NCBI RefSeq assembly: GCF_018873765.1
Contig: NC_057918.1
Span: 59,894,871 to 59,958,870 of the forward strand
Origin: Telopea speciosissima
Taxonomy: Eukaryota > Streptophyta > Magnoliopsida > Proteales > Proteaceae
Direction: 5' to 3'
DNA length: 64,000 nucleotides
Shown: in pieces, positions 21,843 through 33,559 of the stretch
How positions within the stretch are numbered: the first letter of the stretch is position 1
Layout of the letters: every line of letters begins with the position of its first letter
Position numbers and translations under genes: made by a program
Notes under the pieces: model-generated
What the model was told of the DNA's origin: nothing
The model's database searches: none
The model's input: the letters and a program-made list of their open reading frames with translations, nothing else

Positions 21843-22389
21843 ATCCCCCACAAGTTACAAAATACTGATAAAAAATAATGAATCTAAACATATAAGAATG
21901 GAAGAATACATCGTGCAAGTGTCTTCCGGACCTGAATCTACACTAGATCTAATGAATCATACTATAGAGTACGGGTGAAGTTAAACTTCTTGAACCTTTC
22001 TAAATTGGTGTAGCCGACTGACTCACTATACATATTCTACCAACCAACCTTGAACCCTTTAAATTTATATGGATATTCTTTGGCCTTGTCCCCACCTTGG
22101 ACTCATGAATGTTTAGAAAATCCTCCTATAAAATTCTCATTGGAGGCGGTCGTAACTTTTACATTCACTTAGTTTAGCCAACTAGTATGCACTGTAGTTA
22201 ACATACCCTCATCTAGTATGAGCCATGGCTAATTAAGAGTTTCATAATTCAACTTCTTTTCATTGCGATGACTCTCTTTCCATTTAGCCAAAATAAGCAA
22301 CATATCATGGTACTAGTCAAGTCATTCTGTGACTTTGTTTTTACCCTTTGAATATAATTCTAGAAATCTCCTATCACATAGGTTGGGTG

Positions 22390-22700
22390 TCCATTACCTT
22401 GACTCATGAATTACGGGCCTTGAACCTATTCCTTCTGACATGTCTTGAATAACTTTGGTAATCTGTAGCTTTGTAAGCATATCTGCTACATTCTCCTCTG
22501 ACTTTGTAATGATAAATAAAACTATCATTGATGTATTGCTTCATCAAGTTATGCCTTAAATGTATGTATCTTTTCATACCATTATATGCTTTACTCTTGT
22601 TTTAGCAATCGTTGCCTGATTATCGCAGTGTAAATATATAGATGTCCAAGCCATTGAACCAAAGACTATTGAGTTTCTCTCTCAAACCATTTTTTTTTAT
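22390..22700 (-). pseudogene. Ty1/copia RNase H C-terminal fragment
   Basis: With frameshifts, the minus strand gives HCDNQATIAKTRVKH (about 22580-22625), then SEENVADMLTKLQITKV (about 22450-22500). This is the conserved end of plant copia RNase H (usual form CDN.AI…, ENIADP.TK). It lies upstream of the polypurine tract and LTR at 21842 as expected. Several stops are present. Confidence 0.6.
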
Positions 22701-22755
22701 ATGTATTTTGGAAAGAAGAGGTTGGTATCGGTATTGGATTTTTTTATTAAAATTA

Positions 22756-24659
22756 TGAAAATTATCAACGACACCCCCTTCGATAGCCTATTAAATTAAT
22801 GCAAAATGCAATCCCACTAAGCACCAAAATATCTATTTTGGCCCAAAACCTAACGGAAAAAGTCTTTTAACTGTTATTAGTGATGTCGCCATATTAGTAT
22901 TTTTGTAAAGACATTTTTACCCTTCCCATTACAACAATTGAACCTATCTTCTTCTTCCTCAGTCCAACGAAGAACATTTCCTTCTCCATCTCTGTTGTTT
23001 TTTCCGACCACCATCACCACCCCCTCTAGCCCTCGCTCTTATTCTCGCTCCCCTACAACCCCGCCTCCATCCTCTCCAGTCTCCCCCGCTCCACCATGCA
23101 CTCAGTAATCCAACCCATACAAAGTCGCTGCAACCGCATACCCAATCAGGCCACAAGCCGCTGCAATCGCATATCCCCATTTGAAGAAAGCATATCCCCA
23201 TCTGAAGAAATAAAAAAAAAATTATTCTTCTTTTGCTTAGAAAACAGGAAAACACAAAAAAATAAGGGAAAGAAATTAGAGTTACAGAGAATGAGAGAAT
23301 GGAGAAAAGAGAAATAGGGTTTTGATTCTACTAATCTGAAACTGGAGATTCGAAACCCATTTCTTTACTCTCAGATTTCAGGGTTTCCTCTTCCACTTGT
23401 GCTGGTTGTCCTGCAACGTAATCTAAGAGACCTTCTTATTTTTCTCATTTTTTATCGGAAAAAAACCCAGTAGTAGATAATCAATCTCATCGGCGGCACC
23501 TGTAGAATTGACCCGGATCGATCCACTTGATTAGAGAAAGAATTCTAATCTGGCAAGAAATAAAGATCAAATCCCTGACCTTATTTTGTTTTCCTTCCAA
23601 ATTAAATTACTGCTTTCTTCTTTCATTCTCCTCTCGTATTCTTCCACTTGCTTTCAGAGTGTTCAATTCATTCTTCTCTGGAACGCTTGTATCTATAACT
23701 TGATCGGTTACCGCTCGAAGGAGTAGACGGATTTCGGTATTAGCAATTGCCCCATATTAATTAATCTCATAGGACAAGAAGGTGTCCATTTTCTGGTTTG
23801 CAATGGGAAATCGAATCACACAAGAGGGCTTCTGTTTTTCAGAGTTGGGTTTTTTTTTTTATAAAAGATATAATGTCGTTTCTGTTCTGGTTCATGGTAG
23901 GGTTGAAAGTGAATGTAGAACATTTGGAAAGAATCAAAAGCTTAACTGAGTCAAGGGCAGAGGGCTAGAGAGTGGAGGAAAATGTTTTGAGGCTGATTGG
24001 ATCCTTGTAATGTCGTTTCGGTTCTGATGAACCCAGCAACCAACTTTCCATGACTGGCGATAGGGTTTTCCTTATTCCCAACCATTCAATATTTCCTCTC
24101 CGATTCCCAGATTTCCAGTGGCGGTGGAGGGAGGGGAGAGAGGAAGCCGGTGCAAGAGGAAGGAGGAAAGGTGCCATGGCGCCCGTCAGTTGCAGGCTAC
24201 AGCAGGTGGACACAGATTATTATCCTCTCTAATTCCTAAAGCCTGACACTGCAGTAGTGCTAGGTGGAGATACAGACACATGGCAAGTCGGACATCCAAC
24301 GGTCCGGGCTCAGCATAATTAATGAGCTCGAATCGTTAGATGTCCGATCTGTCATGTGTCAACATCTCCACTTAACACTATCGCATTGCCGAGCTTTAAA
24401 GAATGGGTGGATACGTTGAAAAAGAGAGACTAGGAGTGGCAGCGAAAGGAGGGAGACACTTGTGGATTGATTGAATGATTAGGATGCCTTTCATTTCATC
24501 CAACGATCTAAAAGAGGCTAATAGATATAGAGTATTTTAATCATTTACATTTTATACAGTTAACCTGATTAGTTTTTGGACCAGATTTAAAATTTTGGTG
24601 CTTAGTGGGATTGCATTAATATTACGTACTATCAGAGAAAGTGTTGCTGATAATTTCCC
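22756..24659. mobile_element. Mutator-like element (non-autonomous, 1.9 kb)
   Basis: Inverted ends about 100 bp long: the left end has AAATTATCAACGACAC and AATGCAATCCCACTAAGCAC (22759-22833), the right end the reverse complement with AAATTATCAGCAACAC and GCAATCCCACTAAGCACC. Flanking 9-mers TTAAAATTA (22747-22755) and TTAAAGTTA (24660-24668) match 8 of 9. A 9-bp duplication with long inverted repeats is the Mutator signature. No transposase frame is visible. The interior (22930-24200) is C/T-rich, UTR-like DNA and may be captured host sequence. Confidence 0.75.
24214..24425. mobile_element. Palindromic MITE nested in the Mutator-like element
   Basis: Almost the whole segment folds on itself about an AATTAAT centre near 24318. 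Arms include GGTGGAGAT, ACACATG, TCGGACATCCAACG on the left and their complements CGTTAGATGTCCGA, CATGTGT, ATCTCCAC on the right. The same palindrome family recurs at 26613-26808. Confidence 0.65.
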
Positions 24660-24669
24660 TTAAAGTTAC

Positions 24670-25740
24670 TGGATTTGACAGACATGAAAGGTGATCGAAG
24701 GGCCAAAAAAAAGCAACAAATGAAGGCCACCTAAAAAATGAAAAAGGCAAATATTCCATCTAGGCACTTTCGGCCACTACCTCTCCTAGCCTGAGTCTCC
24801 TCATTCTCTCTCACAAAGCACATCTCAGCGTTTCCATCACGCCACAATTTAGTTTCATTGCGTCCTCCTAAGTAGCTCACCACCACCCAACTCAAAATTT
24901 TCAATTTCTTATCATAAAGTCTCTCTCTCTCTCTCGGCTTATTTTTCCTTTTTCTGAAAAAGTTAGTTCATGAAGTTTGCTAATCAGGGAGCGATAGAAG
25001 ATTAGAAGCCTAACCTTTGGCCTGTAGCTGTGGCTGTGGGTCCTGTTATTGCCGCCTGAACACCACACAGGTGGGACGGTTTCCCTATCTCCGCTCAACT
25101 GTAATCCGGTCAATCCGCATCAATTAGATTCCCTCCACGTACCTTTTCTCTTTTTCCATTTCCACATTTCATAATTCATTTCATTGCGTACAGACTCAGC
25201 GGAAACGATTCCTTTCCCTGCCCTTGTTTATTTACCATTTTATCCACTCCAAATCTCTAATATTCCATTTTATCAGCTCCATTAATCTCTATTTCTTGAG
25301 ATTTCAAGTTGCACTCAGTTGGGTAAAATGGTCACTTCATCCAAATTAAACTAAGGGCAAATGTTTTCTATGCCGAGAGTGCAGGCTACGCCCAGACACA
25401 TGAGGGTGAACGAAATGATCATCCTACCCCCCTGAATGACAGATCCATGTGTTTGGATGCAGGCTGCGCTGCGACACAAAGAACATCAGCCCACTAACTA
25501 ATAAGGTGGCTTTTAAGGAAGTTGCATACAAGACCAAAGCTGCCATCTAAATTCCCCAACCCCCCCCCCCCCCCCTTCTGATCCTTTTCTTGGAGAACTC
25601 TGCAAGCATATTTCCTTCTTTTTTTCTGTCCTTCTTTCCTTCCATCTATATATATATTTGACATGTATTGGAAAGGTACTCTGTTTTAATAGAGGTAGAG
25701 AGAGATAGAGAAAGAGAGTGGAGAATATAGAAAAGCAAGG
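24670..25740. other. NTF2 upstream region
   Basis: No coding region supported. Contains a CT microsatellite (about 24918-24936), a C run (about 25560-25575) and a TATATATATA box at about 25648-25657, some 85-90 bp before the NTF2 start codon. The 5' UTR is purine-rich (GAGAGAGATAGAG). A possible short MITE with ends GGGCAAATGTT and, inverted, GGGCTGATGTT spans about 25356-25492. Confidence 0.45.
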
Positions 25741-26224
25741 ATGGAAGAAGAACAGGTAGAATTGGTGGGGAAAGCATTTGTGGATCACTACTACCATCTG
25801 TTTGATACCAACCGTGTATCTCTCTATACCCTCTACAGACCCAATTCTATGCTTTCCTTTGAAGGTCAGAAGATACAAGGAGTTGAAGAGATAGTTCTTA
25901 AGCTCACCCAATTGCCCTTTGATCATTGCAAACACACCATCTCCACCATTGATTCTCAACCATCTCCTTGCACTGGAGGCATCATTGTCTTTGTTAGTGG
26001 TAATCTTCAATTGCAAGGAGAGGAACACCACCTAAGGTTCAGCCAGGTTAGCCTCCCTCTCTTTCTCTTTCTCTGTTTCTCTGTTTGTGGGTGAGTTTGA
26101 GATTAGTAGAAAAAGAAGGCTAATGGGTAGGAGTGTTTTGTTTGGATTGTTGCAGATGTTTCATTTGGTTCAAGAAGGGAGCTATTTTGTGCAGAATGAC
26201 ATTTTTCGGCTCAATTATGGTTGA
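25741..26224 (+). CDS. NTF2: Nuclear transport factor 2 (NTF2), two exons, 124 aa
   Basis: Small homodimeric carrier that binds Ran-GDP and FG-nucleoporins and returns Ran to the nucleus. Exon 1 is 25741-26046 (102 codons, phase 0, CAG|GTTAGC). The intron is 26047-26155 (109 bp, ending TTGTTGCAG). Exon 2 is 26156-26224. Family landmarks: FVDHYYHLFDTNR (13-25), LYRPNSMLSFEGQKIQG (31-47), LPFDHCKHTISTID (58-71), GGIIVFVSGNLQLQGEE (79-95), then FSQMFHLVQEGSYFVQNDIF and the ending RLNYG. The length matches plant NTF2 (about 122-125 aa). The first Met of the frame fits the family N-terminus. An AT-rich TATA box lies about 90 bp upstream. Flanks are packed with MITEs but the gene looks intact. Confidence in identity is high; the exact paralogue is unknown. 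Confidence 0.95.
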
Positions 26225-26612
26225 ACTTTAGATAATTAGCAATGAATTATAACTTATTAAAATCTATTAATGTTGTTTTAATTCCGTAATAGTCATTAAT
26301 GTGTGGAAGTAAACTTGAAAGTGGAGGGATGGCACAAGTGGGCAACCTGGTTTGTTTGATCACCAAAACTCAGATTGGATCATTCATATGATATAATCTT
26401 CTTGTTTTGTTCTTTTCTCATCGTCTTTGAAGCTTTAATGGATTCTGGTTCTTCATCATCATCTCGCTCTGTTTCTTTTTGTTTCATATGCATTGCCAGC
26501 GGTTGTTACACCAAATAAGTTTCGCAGGTATTTGCTGCAGAAAAGAGAAAAGGAAATACTCATTGTAGATATTATAGCTTGGAGAAAACGTTTAGAAAGG
26601 ATGCTACTATGG

Positions 26613-26808
26613 GGGGAAAATAATCCTCTCCAATTCCCTAAAACTGTGCGTGGCGGTTTGGGGTGGAGATGTCAACACGTGGCAACTCGGACATCCAACG
26701 GTGCCGAGCTCAACAAAAAATAGAAATCAATGGGCTCGGACCGTTGGATGTCCAAACTACCGCTATGCACAGTTTAGGAAATTGAAGAGATTAAAATCCA
26801 GCAACTGG
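26613..26808. mobile_element. Palindromic MITE downstream of NTF2
   Basis: Outer arms AATCCTCTCCAATTCCCTAA and (reverse complement of the right end) AATCTCTTCAATTTCCTAAA. Inner arms GGACATCCAACGGT and ACCGTTGGATGTCC (the right copy continues AAACTACC). It belongs to the same family as 24214-24425. No clear target duplication. Confidence 0.65.
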
Positions 26809-26810
26809 GA

Positions 26811-27243
26811 GGGGCTTAGGCCGGATTTTTAAAACCTGTCCAACCTTAGGTCCTCTTAGGTCAGCCCAGGCCCAGCCTAGCCCGAGGTCGGGCTGGAATA
26901 CTGCAGTACAAGCTCAGCCGTACTGTGCTAGACCCAATCCAGCCCGGCATTTGTTGAACTTGATTAGGCCTGGATAATCGAGGTTGGACCTGATTAACCC
27001 TGACAACCTCTATTTTCCCCATTTAGGCAAAGTCAGGCTACAATGGTTTCTTTATAGTTGTATATTATATACTTATAAATACAGGACCAGGTCGGGCCGG
27101 GCTTAGGTCAACCCAGATCTGGCCAACCTAACCAGGGGCCTAGAAACCTCAATCCTAACTCAAATTGCAGGCTGAAAAGCCCAACCTATGCCTTATTGGG
27201 CTCAGGGTAGACTCGGGCTTGCTGGGCCAAACTTGCACTCCTA
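26811..27243. mobile_element. GGCCCAG-rich non-autonomous element, older copy
   Basis: Rich in CAGGCCCAGCC, GGTCGGGCTGG and GGCCGGGCTTAGG, and ends GGCCAAACTTGCACTCCTA, like the right end of 28428-29270 (GGCCAAACTTACACCCCTA). No target duplication recognised, so the left boundary is approximate. Confidence 0.5.
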
Positions 27244-27515
27244 GATGCTACTTACCTAGGTAGGAATAAGCCTCTCTCTCTCCTTCCTTCAGGGGTCTTG
27301 CTTGCTTAGCTGTTGTAATACTAATGGGATAAAGAATGCCACCCGATTGTGCAATGCACGTCACCCCTGCACCCAGACACAATGGTGCATGAAATGACCA
27401 CCGCACCCCCTACAAAGATGGAGATGACCAGGGGTGTGGCGGTCAATTCATGCGTCCCACAATGGGAGACTACTCGAAATTAGGCGCACACAAAGTAGGG
27501 CTTATATTTTTTTAA

Positions 27516-27851
27516 GGCTCCATTTGGTTGCAAAGGAAATCAAAGGGAAGAGAAGGGAAAATTTTCAAACCTAAAAAAGAAATTTTTGTAATCATTATCC
27601 CATGTGATTGTATAAACTACTTAAATTTTTTACCATATTTAGTAATGATATATTTTACATGTAATATTTATTTTACATTTTAATCCAAAGGGAAATGGAT
27701 GCGAAGTAAAGTGGAATTTAATAACCAAATATGAAATGATTTAGAGTAATTGATATTGCCACATGGGGTAATGATTACAAAAATTTCTTTTTCAAGTATG
27801 AAAGTTTCACTTCCCTTCCCTTTAATTTTCCTTGCAATCGAACGAAAAGCC
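27516..27851. mobile_element. Tourist-like (PIF/Harbinger) MITE, 336 bp
   Basis: Long inverted arms: GGCTCCATTTGG, then GGGAAGAGAAGGGAAAA and AAATTTTTGTAATCATTA on the left, mirrored on the right (27765-27851). TAA trinucleotides flank it (27513-27515 and 27852-27854), the usual PIF/Harbinger target duplication. No coding capacity. Confidence 0.65.
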
Positions 27852-28427
27852 TAAGGGATTGAGTTCTATCTATATCTACTACATAGTCTAGCAGTGTTCT
27901 TTGTCTCTACTTTTTTTTTTATTTGGTAAAGATCTAATCATACTCATCCTCATTATTAGGCATCGGACACATGGTTGAATTGATTTTATTTTTTTTTTGG
28001 TAAAGATGGTTTGAATTGATTTGCATTACTATTGGTGGAGACTGAAACCAGTTTTTGGTCGATTTCGTATCGGTAGATTGATACAAATCAAGGGTAAAAA
28101 TGTTTTAAAAAAAATTCTAAAATTATTTTGAAGAAAACAAGGGTAAACCTGTTCGATCCATACCGATATGGACTGATCAAGATCGGTATCGGATCAAAAC
28201 CAATCCCGAGACCGAATGATTACTAAATCCCTGATTGGAAATGCATATTATATCATCATCGCTGCTAGGGGATATGGATTCAAATTGGAAAGGTTGAGGA
28301 GGCGCATGAGACCTAGCTCATTACAATGGACACATACATCTGACTTTGATCCATGTTTAACCAAACTCGGAAGGAGGACTGACATGGACAGACATTCTCG
28401 TACTCTCACTCAACACTCGGTCACACC

Positions 28428-29270
28428 TAGGGGTGAAACAGGGCCAGGTTGGGATTGGTTTTTTAAAACCCCAGCCCAACCCTAAGTCCTCTTAGCTCAG
28501 CCAAAGCCCAACCCAGCCCTAGGTCAAGTTGAGATATCTCAGCCAAGGCCAACCTTGATGGGCTTTGCCCAGCCCAGGCCAGCCTGGCCCTGATTAACTT
28601 TGATTGGGCTAGGCTAGGCCGAGTTGGCACCGGCCTGATTGAACCCGATTTTTACAACCCTAATTGACCCTTCTTTTTTTCCATTTGCGTTGACCTGTGC
28701 ATTAAAAAAATGATCGAGAAACATGTGATTGGACATTGGTGAAAAAAGAGGGATTATAGTTGTTAGATAGCTAATGAAATCGTGGCTGGAATTGAGATCT
28801 CACTCAAAGAGAAAGATATCAAATATCTAGGGTTTCTCCATAGCTGGAATTGAGATCTCATTCAAAGAGAAAGATATCAAATATCTGGAGTTTCTTTTTG
28901 TATCCTATACAGATGATCCGATCCGCAAGGACCATGATTGGGAATTGTTTTGTTTCATACTCAATTGACTATTAGACTTTTCTTTGAGTTAAAAAACTTA
29001 GTCCAATCTTAAAATTTTAAATACCTTCATTCAATAGATAATTAGATTTTTTCCGTAAACTAATAGATAATTAGATACTAAACAAAAATTGTATTATGTA
29101 AACACTAAATTGTAAATACATAACCTAACAAAGGGCCGGGCTGGGCCAACCCGACCCTAACGCTGGGCCTGAAAATTCCAATCAGGGTTGAAAAATCCAG
29201 CCTAGACCTTGTTCAGTCTCAAGGCGAACCAGGGTGGGCTGAGGCTGACATGGCCAAACTTACACCCCTA
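28428..29270. mobile_element. hAT-like non-autonomous element, 843 bp
   Basis: Ends TAGGGGTGAAAC and, reversed, TAGGGGTGTAAG. Flanking 8-mers GTCACACC (28420-28427) and GTCACAGC (29271-29278) match 7 of 8. Both end regions are rich in AGCCCA/GGGCTGGG motifs. The middle carries a 58-bp tandem duplication. No transposase frame. Confidence 0.7.
28785..28898. repeat. 58-bp tandem duplication inside the hAT-like element
   Basis: Two units starting GCTGGAATTGAGATCTCA at 28785 and 28843, each containing AAGAGAAAGATATCAAATAT. Confidence 0.85.
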
Positions 29271-29278
29271 GTCACAGC

Positions 29279-29939
29279 TCTCCTATTCACAGCTCTCCTA
29301 TTCCCAAAAGGAGATGCTATTGCAAGGTCCACCACTGCTAATGATCTAACTAAACGAATTAATCATCATTATCTTTGATCACTCCCCAGAAATTTTCAAA
29401 TGATTCACATGGTCTCAACTTTCATGCCTACTTCTGCCACTTTAACTTCTCTATGACTTGTTTAAACAAAATCCAATAATTTAATTAGACGCCATATCCT
29501 TTAAGCTCTTGTTTCTTCTTATTATATTGTAGAATCTTAATTAATTTGTCCCCGGTGCTCATCAATGTGTGAGCATGTGATTGTAAAACCTTACATTGTT
29601 TCTTTCAAAATGTGGTCTAATAATATAATGTCACTCATTCATCTATTTCTATTTAATCATAATTTATAAAATCAATAGGCACTGTTCTTTATATGTTTTG
29701 GGTTCCTTGAGCTGATTTAACTTTAAGGAGGGGGATTTTTTTTTGGGGAAATTGGTTGTCTCCAAAAGTGTTGTAACTTATTTTCTATTTTTCATTGTGG
29801 AGAGGGGTTTCCTACACATGCCTTTCCTACGGGCCCAAAAGGCAAATACTTTCTTATTTGAAATCCTGCATTTCTTAATCCAACGAACTCATGCAGTTGT
29901 TAACCACAAAAGCCATGGTCAATTTAACTGTTAAGATTG

Positions 29940-29970
<31 letters not shown>

Positions 29971-30217
29971 CTTATTTTCCCCATTCCATTCGTTCAATAC
30001 TAAAAATTGGTAGAGTAATGGAACTTCGTACCGCAGAAATTGTAAAAAAAATCAGTTCTTTCCAAACTATATGAGAAAGATGAAAAGGAAGGAACGGTTT
30101 TTAGTTTGGCCAATGGCTTTTATGGTTAACGGAAAATCCAATCAGACATTTTTCAGTTGTAGAAGAGGAGTTTTATTTGCATAAAAATAGGGAATGGTTT
30201 TTAGTTGCAGAAGATGC

Positions 30218-30289
<72 letters not shown>

Positions 30290-31878
30290 GCGACCGGAGA
30301 TGCACGGTAGATGGCGAGAACTTGAGAGTTGCAGAGGTCGGTCGAAGCTGTCTCTTGTATGGTTACAAAGAACAGGGTTTAGGTTTGAGTGAAATGTTAT
30401 GTTTTGATCCAGTTCTCAAATCTGAGAAACACCAAAACCCTGTCAGAATCTATTATATCACCCAATCCATTTCAAAAAATCACAGAAACTGACGTAGTAG
30501 AAGAAAGATGGGCTAGATATCGTTCTAGCACAGACGACCTCGAATCCACAAAGTGGAAGAAAGGGACGAAAAACGTCAATTTGCAATAGATTTCAAAATC
30601 TCCTTTACAAACTCTAAACGACATTTTTATAAAGGTGAATACAATTCAAAATTCAAAATGCAAAAAGTGCAACAATAATTCAAAATTAAAAAATTGTGCC
30701 AAAATTAAAATTTCAAACTTCAGTGGGCCTTTTCTGCCTTCGAAACGCACCCGAATGGCCAAAAAAGGGCATATGTCACTGCCAGTATTAACTTGAGGTC
30801 ATAAGACACTAAGTAGACTTGGGTTCATGCATGTGTGTATTGACTGTACCATGGGTTGGGCCCATGGTTCGAGTATAGGTTAGCTAAGGCCTAATTATAG
30901 ACGGTGTTGGATTAAGCCCATAATGCTCAGCATCAGCTAGAAAGGAAAGAAAGAAAGAAAAGAGAGGAAATGAGAGAAAGAAGGGGGAAGGAACAAAACC
31001 TCACCGTACCAAGGGAGATCCATGGAGAACTATGGAAGAGTTGAGAATTTGAACTAGATTTGAGGAGATTGTGACCTACTACCTTGGGAGAGCAAATAGA
31101 GCAGCATATCATCAACCCTCCTATGCCTATCTTCGTGGGCGACCAAAGATGGGCTAGTTATCGTTCTAGCACAGACGAACTCTTTTGGTTTCCAACCTAT
31201 ATTCTAGGAGATGAGTTTGATGATTGTGTAGAGTGTTTTAGTGATCAATGCATCTAATTGTGGCTTTGTTTCCATGGAAACATGAAGAGTGGTGAAATTA
31301 TGGTTAGGATTTGGTGGCAAGCTCAACACAAGGAGAAATCTTTGGGTTGGAGGGTAGATTTAGGTTTCCTTCATTTAATTGATGATCTAATGCATATGTG
31401 TGTGTGGAAATTAGTGTTTGAAGTGTGGGAAGGTCAGGAATGGGTGTTTGGAGTGAAAACCCCATGAAAAACCCAAAGTTTCCCTTGAGCTAAACTATTC
31501 TTGGACAACATCCGGCGAGCTTACAAAATCAGCCGGCATGCTGCTTGATTAGCTGGTGCACCATTTTGAATGGAATCTTCTATAACTATTTAGACTTTCA
31601 TTCACAGAAACATCCGGTCTGGGTTTTGGCAAGTCTGACAGGGATCCCAATTGTGATCCGATGAGCCCGATAGGGACCCTATGAGGCTACGAGCCCTGAT
31701 CACCCATGTTTAGGTTTTTCGGTTAATTTAGCACGTTTGGTCCAATGAGAGTGGAATCGTTGACTTGTTTGAGTGTTATGAGTTATGACACACTTTAGAT
31801 GATTTTTTGACTACATGTGAAGAGCAGGATGAAAAACCCTGGGTATCCACATGTGGATAACCTTTTTGGGTTGTCCAG
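29279..31878. other. Region without a supported gene
   Basis: Holds an A run (29940-29966), a GA microsatellite (30221-30286) and a 35-bp near-identical phrase at about 30505 and 31147. No frame with recognisable protein content. The right part probably belongs to the chromovirus LTR that the Tat element at 31879 interrupts. Confidence 0.4.
30221..30286. repeat. (GA)33 microsatellite
   Basis: Uninterrupted GA dinucleotides. It produces spurious Arg-Glu repeat frames on the plus strand. Confidence 0.97.
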
Positions 31879-32645
31879 TGATAAAGCACAAAATCACCTC
31901 ACCAATTAGAAGCTGCCACGTGGCCGGCCTGATGTCAGTCCAAGAACCGAACTGAGCTGAGCAAAAAACCGGGCCGACCCTATCCCTGATAGGTCGCCTA
32001 ATAGAGTCGAGCTCACACAAGTCAGCCAAGCTGAGGCCGAGCTCTGAACCGAGTTCACACAAGTCAGCTCGGCTAGGCTGAGAGCCGAGCTCACACAGGT
32101 CAGCCATAAACTTTTGTCCGAGCATACCCAGGATAGCAAGGCTGAGGTGACTGCCGAGATCGACCTCCCATGGCCGACCTCCATGGCCAAGCTCCTAGGC
32201 CGAGCCCTCCACCAAGGTCATTACAACGGCCTGCCAGGAATCGCGCAGCCACGTCAGCACCGCCCTAGTATCCCAGAATAAGGATCGAGCCACGATCCCA
32301 GTGCTATACGGAATCACACTTTACATGGACTCTTACCTTAATAAGAGTCAGACCCTGAAAATGACTCTCCACTTCGTTCTACACGAGAGAGCCTTCCAAA
32401 AGAAGAACTCCTACCATACTAGGACTCTCCCAACCGCCTCACCTCATCCACGCTGTATAAATACCCAGGTATGGAGCACAATTCTACATCTCACTTTTAC
32501 TAAGCTATTACGTTGTTGCACTGGAGACCTGACTTGGGCATTGGAGATTCCTAGGCCAGAGCCACACTGGCTCTCTTGCTCTTATTCGTCTTTTTGTAGG
32601 CTCATCCGTGGGCGAACCGGATGACGAAGGTATTCACACGCAACA
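31879..32645 (+). repeat. 5' LTR of T1
   Basis: 767 bp, TGATAAAGCA…ACGCAACA. TATA box TATAAATAC at about 32456. The U3 part contains a threefold GAGCTCACACAAGTCAGC-like repeat (about 32009-32105). About 92-93% identical by eye to 41136-41907; one 5-bp indel. Confidence 0.92.
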
Positions 32646-32648
32646 GAT

Positions 32649-32669
32649 TTGGCGCCGTCTGTGGGAACG
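32649..32669 (+). other. Primer binding site of T1
   Basis: TTGGCGCCGTCTGTGGGAAC, four bases after the LTR. The first 10 or so bases are complementary to a plant tRNA ending CGGCGCCA (tRNA-Asp fits); the rest diverges. Confidence 0.75.
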
Positions 32670-32716
32670 ACATCAACAGGTCATCGTCGTTTCTACCAAC
32701 TTCAAGAGCAGCAACA

Positions 32717-33349
32717 ATGGTGCACACGAGATCAGGGCAGCATGGCTCGACTTCCCACGAGGATGAGCTACAGCCCGTTGTGCAGCCGAGGCGATCACCG
32801 CCCCCTGAAACCTCGCGACAGGGTGCGACCGGAAGACCCCCTCAGGCAGAGGGTACGCAGCCCAACACGGGCGCCGCTGCCAATCCCATTCCCCAGCCAG
32901 AGGGTAGGAATGGTGGAAGTGTGCTCGACACAGCAGCGGCTGACCGGGCACAGGTCGAGCCAAACTTGAACGGGCTGGGCCTACCACCGCCGCCACCCTT
33001 ATTGAAGAATTTGGACCCCGAAGCCTCGACAAATAACCAACAAGTTATGGACTTGCAGCTACAGATGCTCCACACCAACGAGATGGTGTGTGCTTTCATG
33101 ACCCAGATGGCTCGGGGTGGGCTGATGGGACAACCACTGGTAGCGCCCCCTCCAGCCCCGGTGCGCGTAGAGGGAAACTTGCAGCAGAATAGTGGCCGGC
33201 ATCGGGCCGAGTCCAGCATGGCCGCATCATCACACCCGTCTCGTCAGAAGACTCCTCCCCCACGCCCTAGTAGAGGCGCTCGACGGGATGAGCAAGAGTG
33301 TCACCGAAGCCAGGGGCAGGGCAAGAAATTGAACCAGCAGGCTCGGTAG
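32717..33349 (+). pseudogene. T1 gag, N-terminal part only
   Basis: Starts MVHTRSGQHGSTSHED 71 bp after the LTR. It is rich in Pro, Gln and Arg, with PPPPPLLKNLDPE and MLHTNEMVCAFMTQMARGG (probably a helical self-association segment). It ends in a basic tail at a TAG. The capsid core expected next (the FPxxLxGxAxxWFxxL region, seen at 19150-19260 in the other Tat copy) is absent. About 210 bp of scrambled sequence links it to the protease frame, indicating an internal deletion. Confidence 0.7.
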
Positions 33350-33559
33350 TGAGAAGGTCGGTATTTTTCAATAGGCTCGGAGAAGATAGGCAGCCAAGGC
33401 GAAACTGAGAGCAAGAGAACGAGTCAAATGGGAGATGTGTTGCGAGGTAAGGAGAAGGATCTCGCTATAGCCCCCGACGTCGAAGCCTGCCTCCCCGAGA
33501 GGAGCAACAGAGGAGCTCCCGTGGGTCCAATTTCCAGGTGGAAAGAGGAATAAAGAGGG

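Noticed and set aside
25356-25492. MITE with GGGCAAATGTT-like ends upstream of NTF2
   Set aside because: Inverted ends are short and no target duplication was found, so it is mentioned only in the region note.
27316-27480. Another possible MITE with CACCCCTGCACCCAGACACA text
   Set aside because: Similar wording to 25356-25492 but no definable ends.
30177-30492. Two overlapping frames with long Arg-Glu runs
   Set aside because: Created by the GA microsatellite at 30221-30286.
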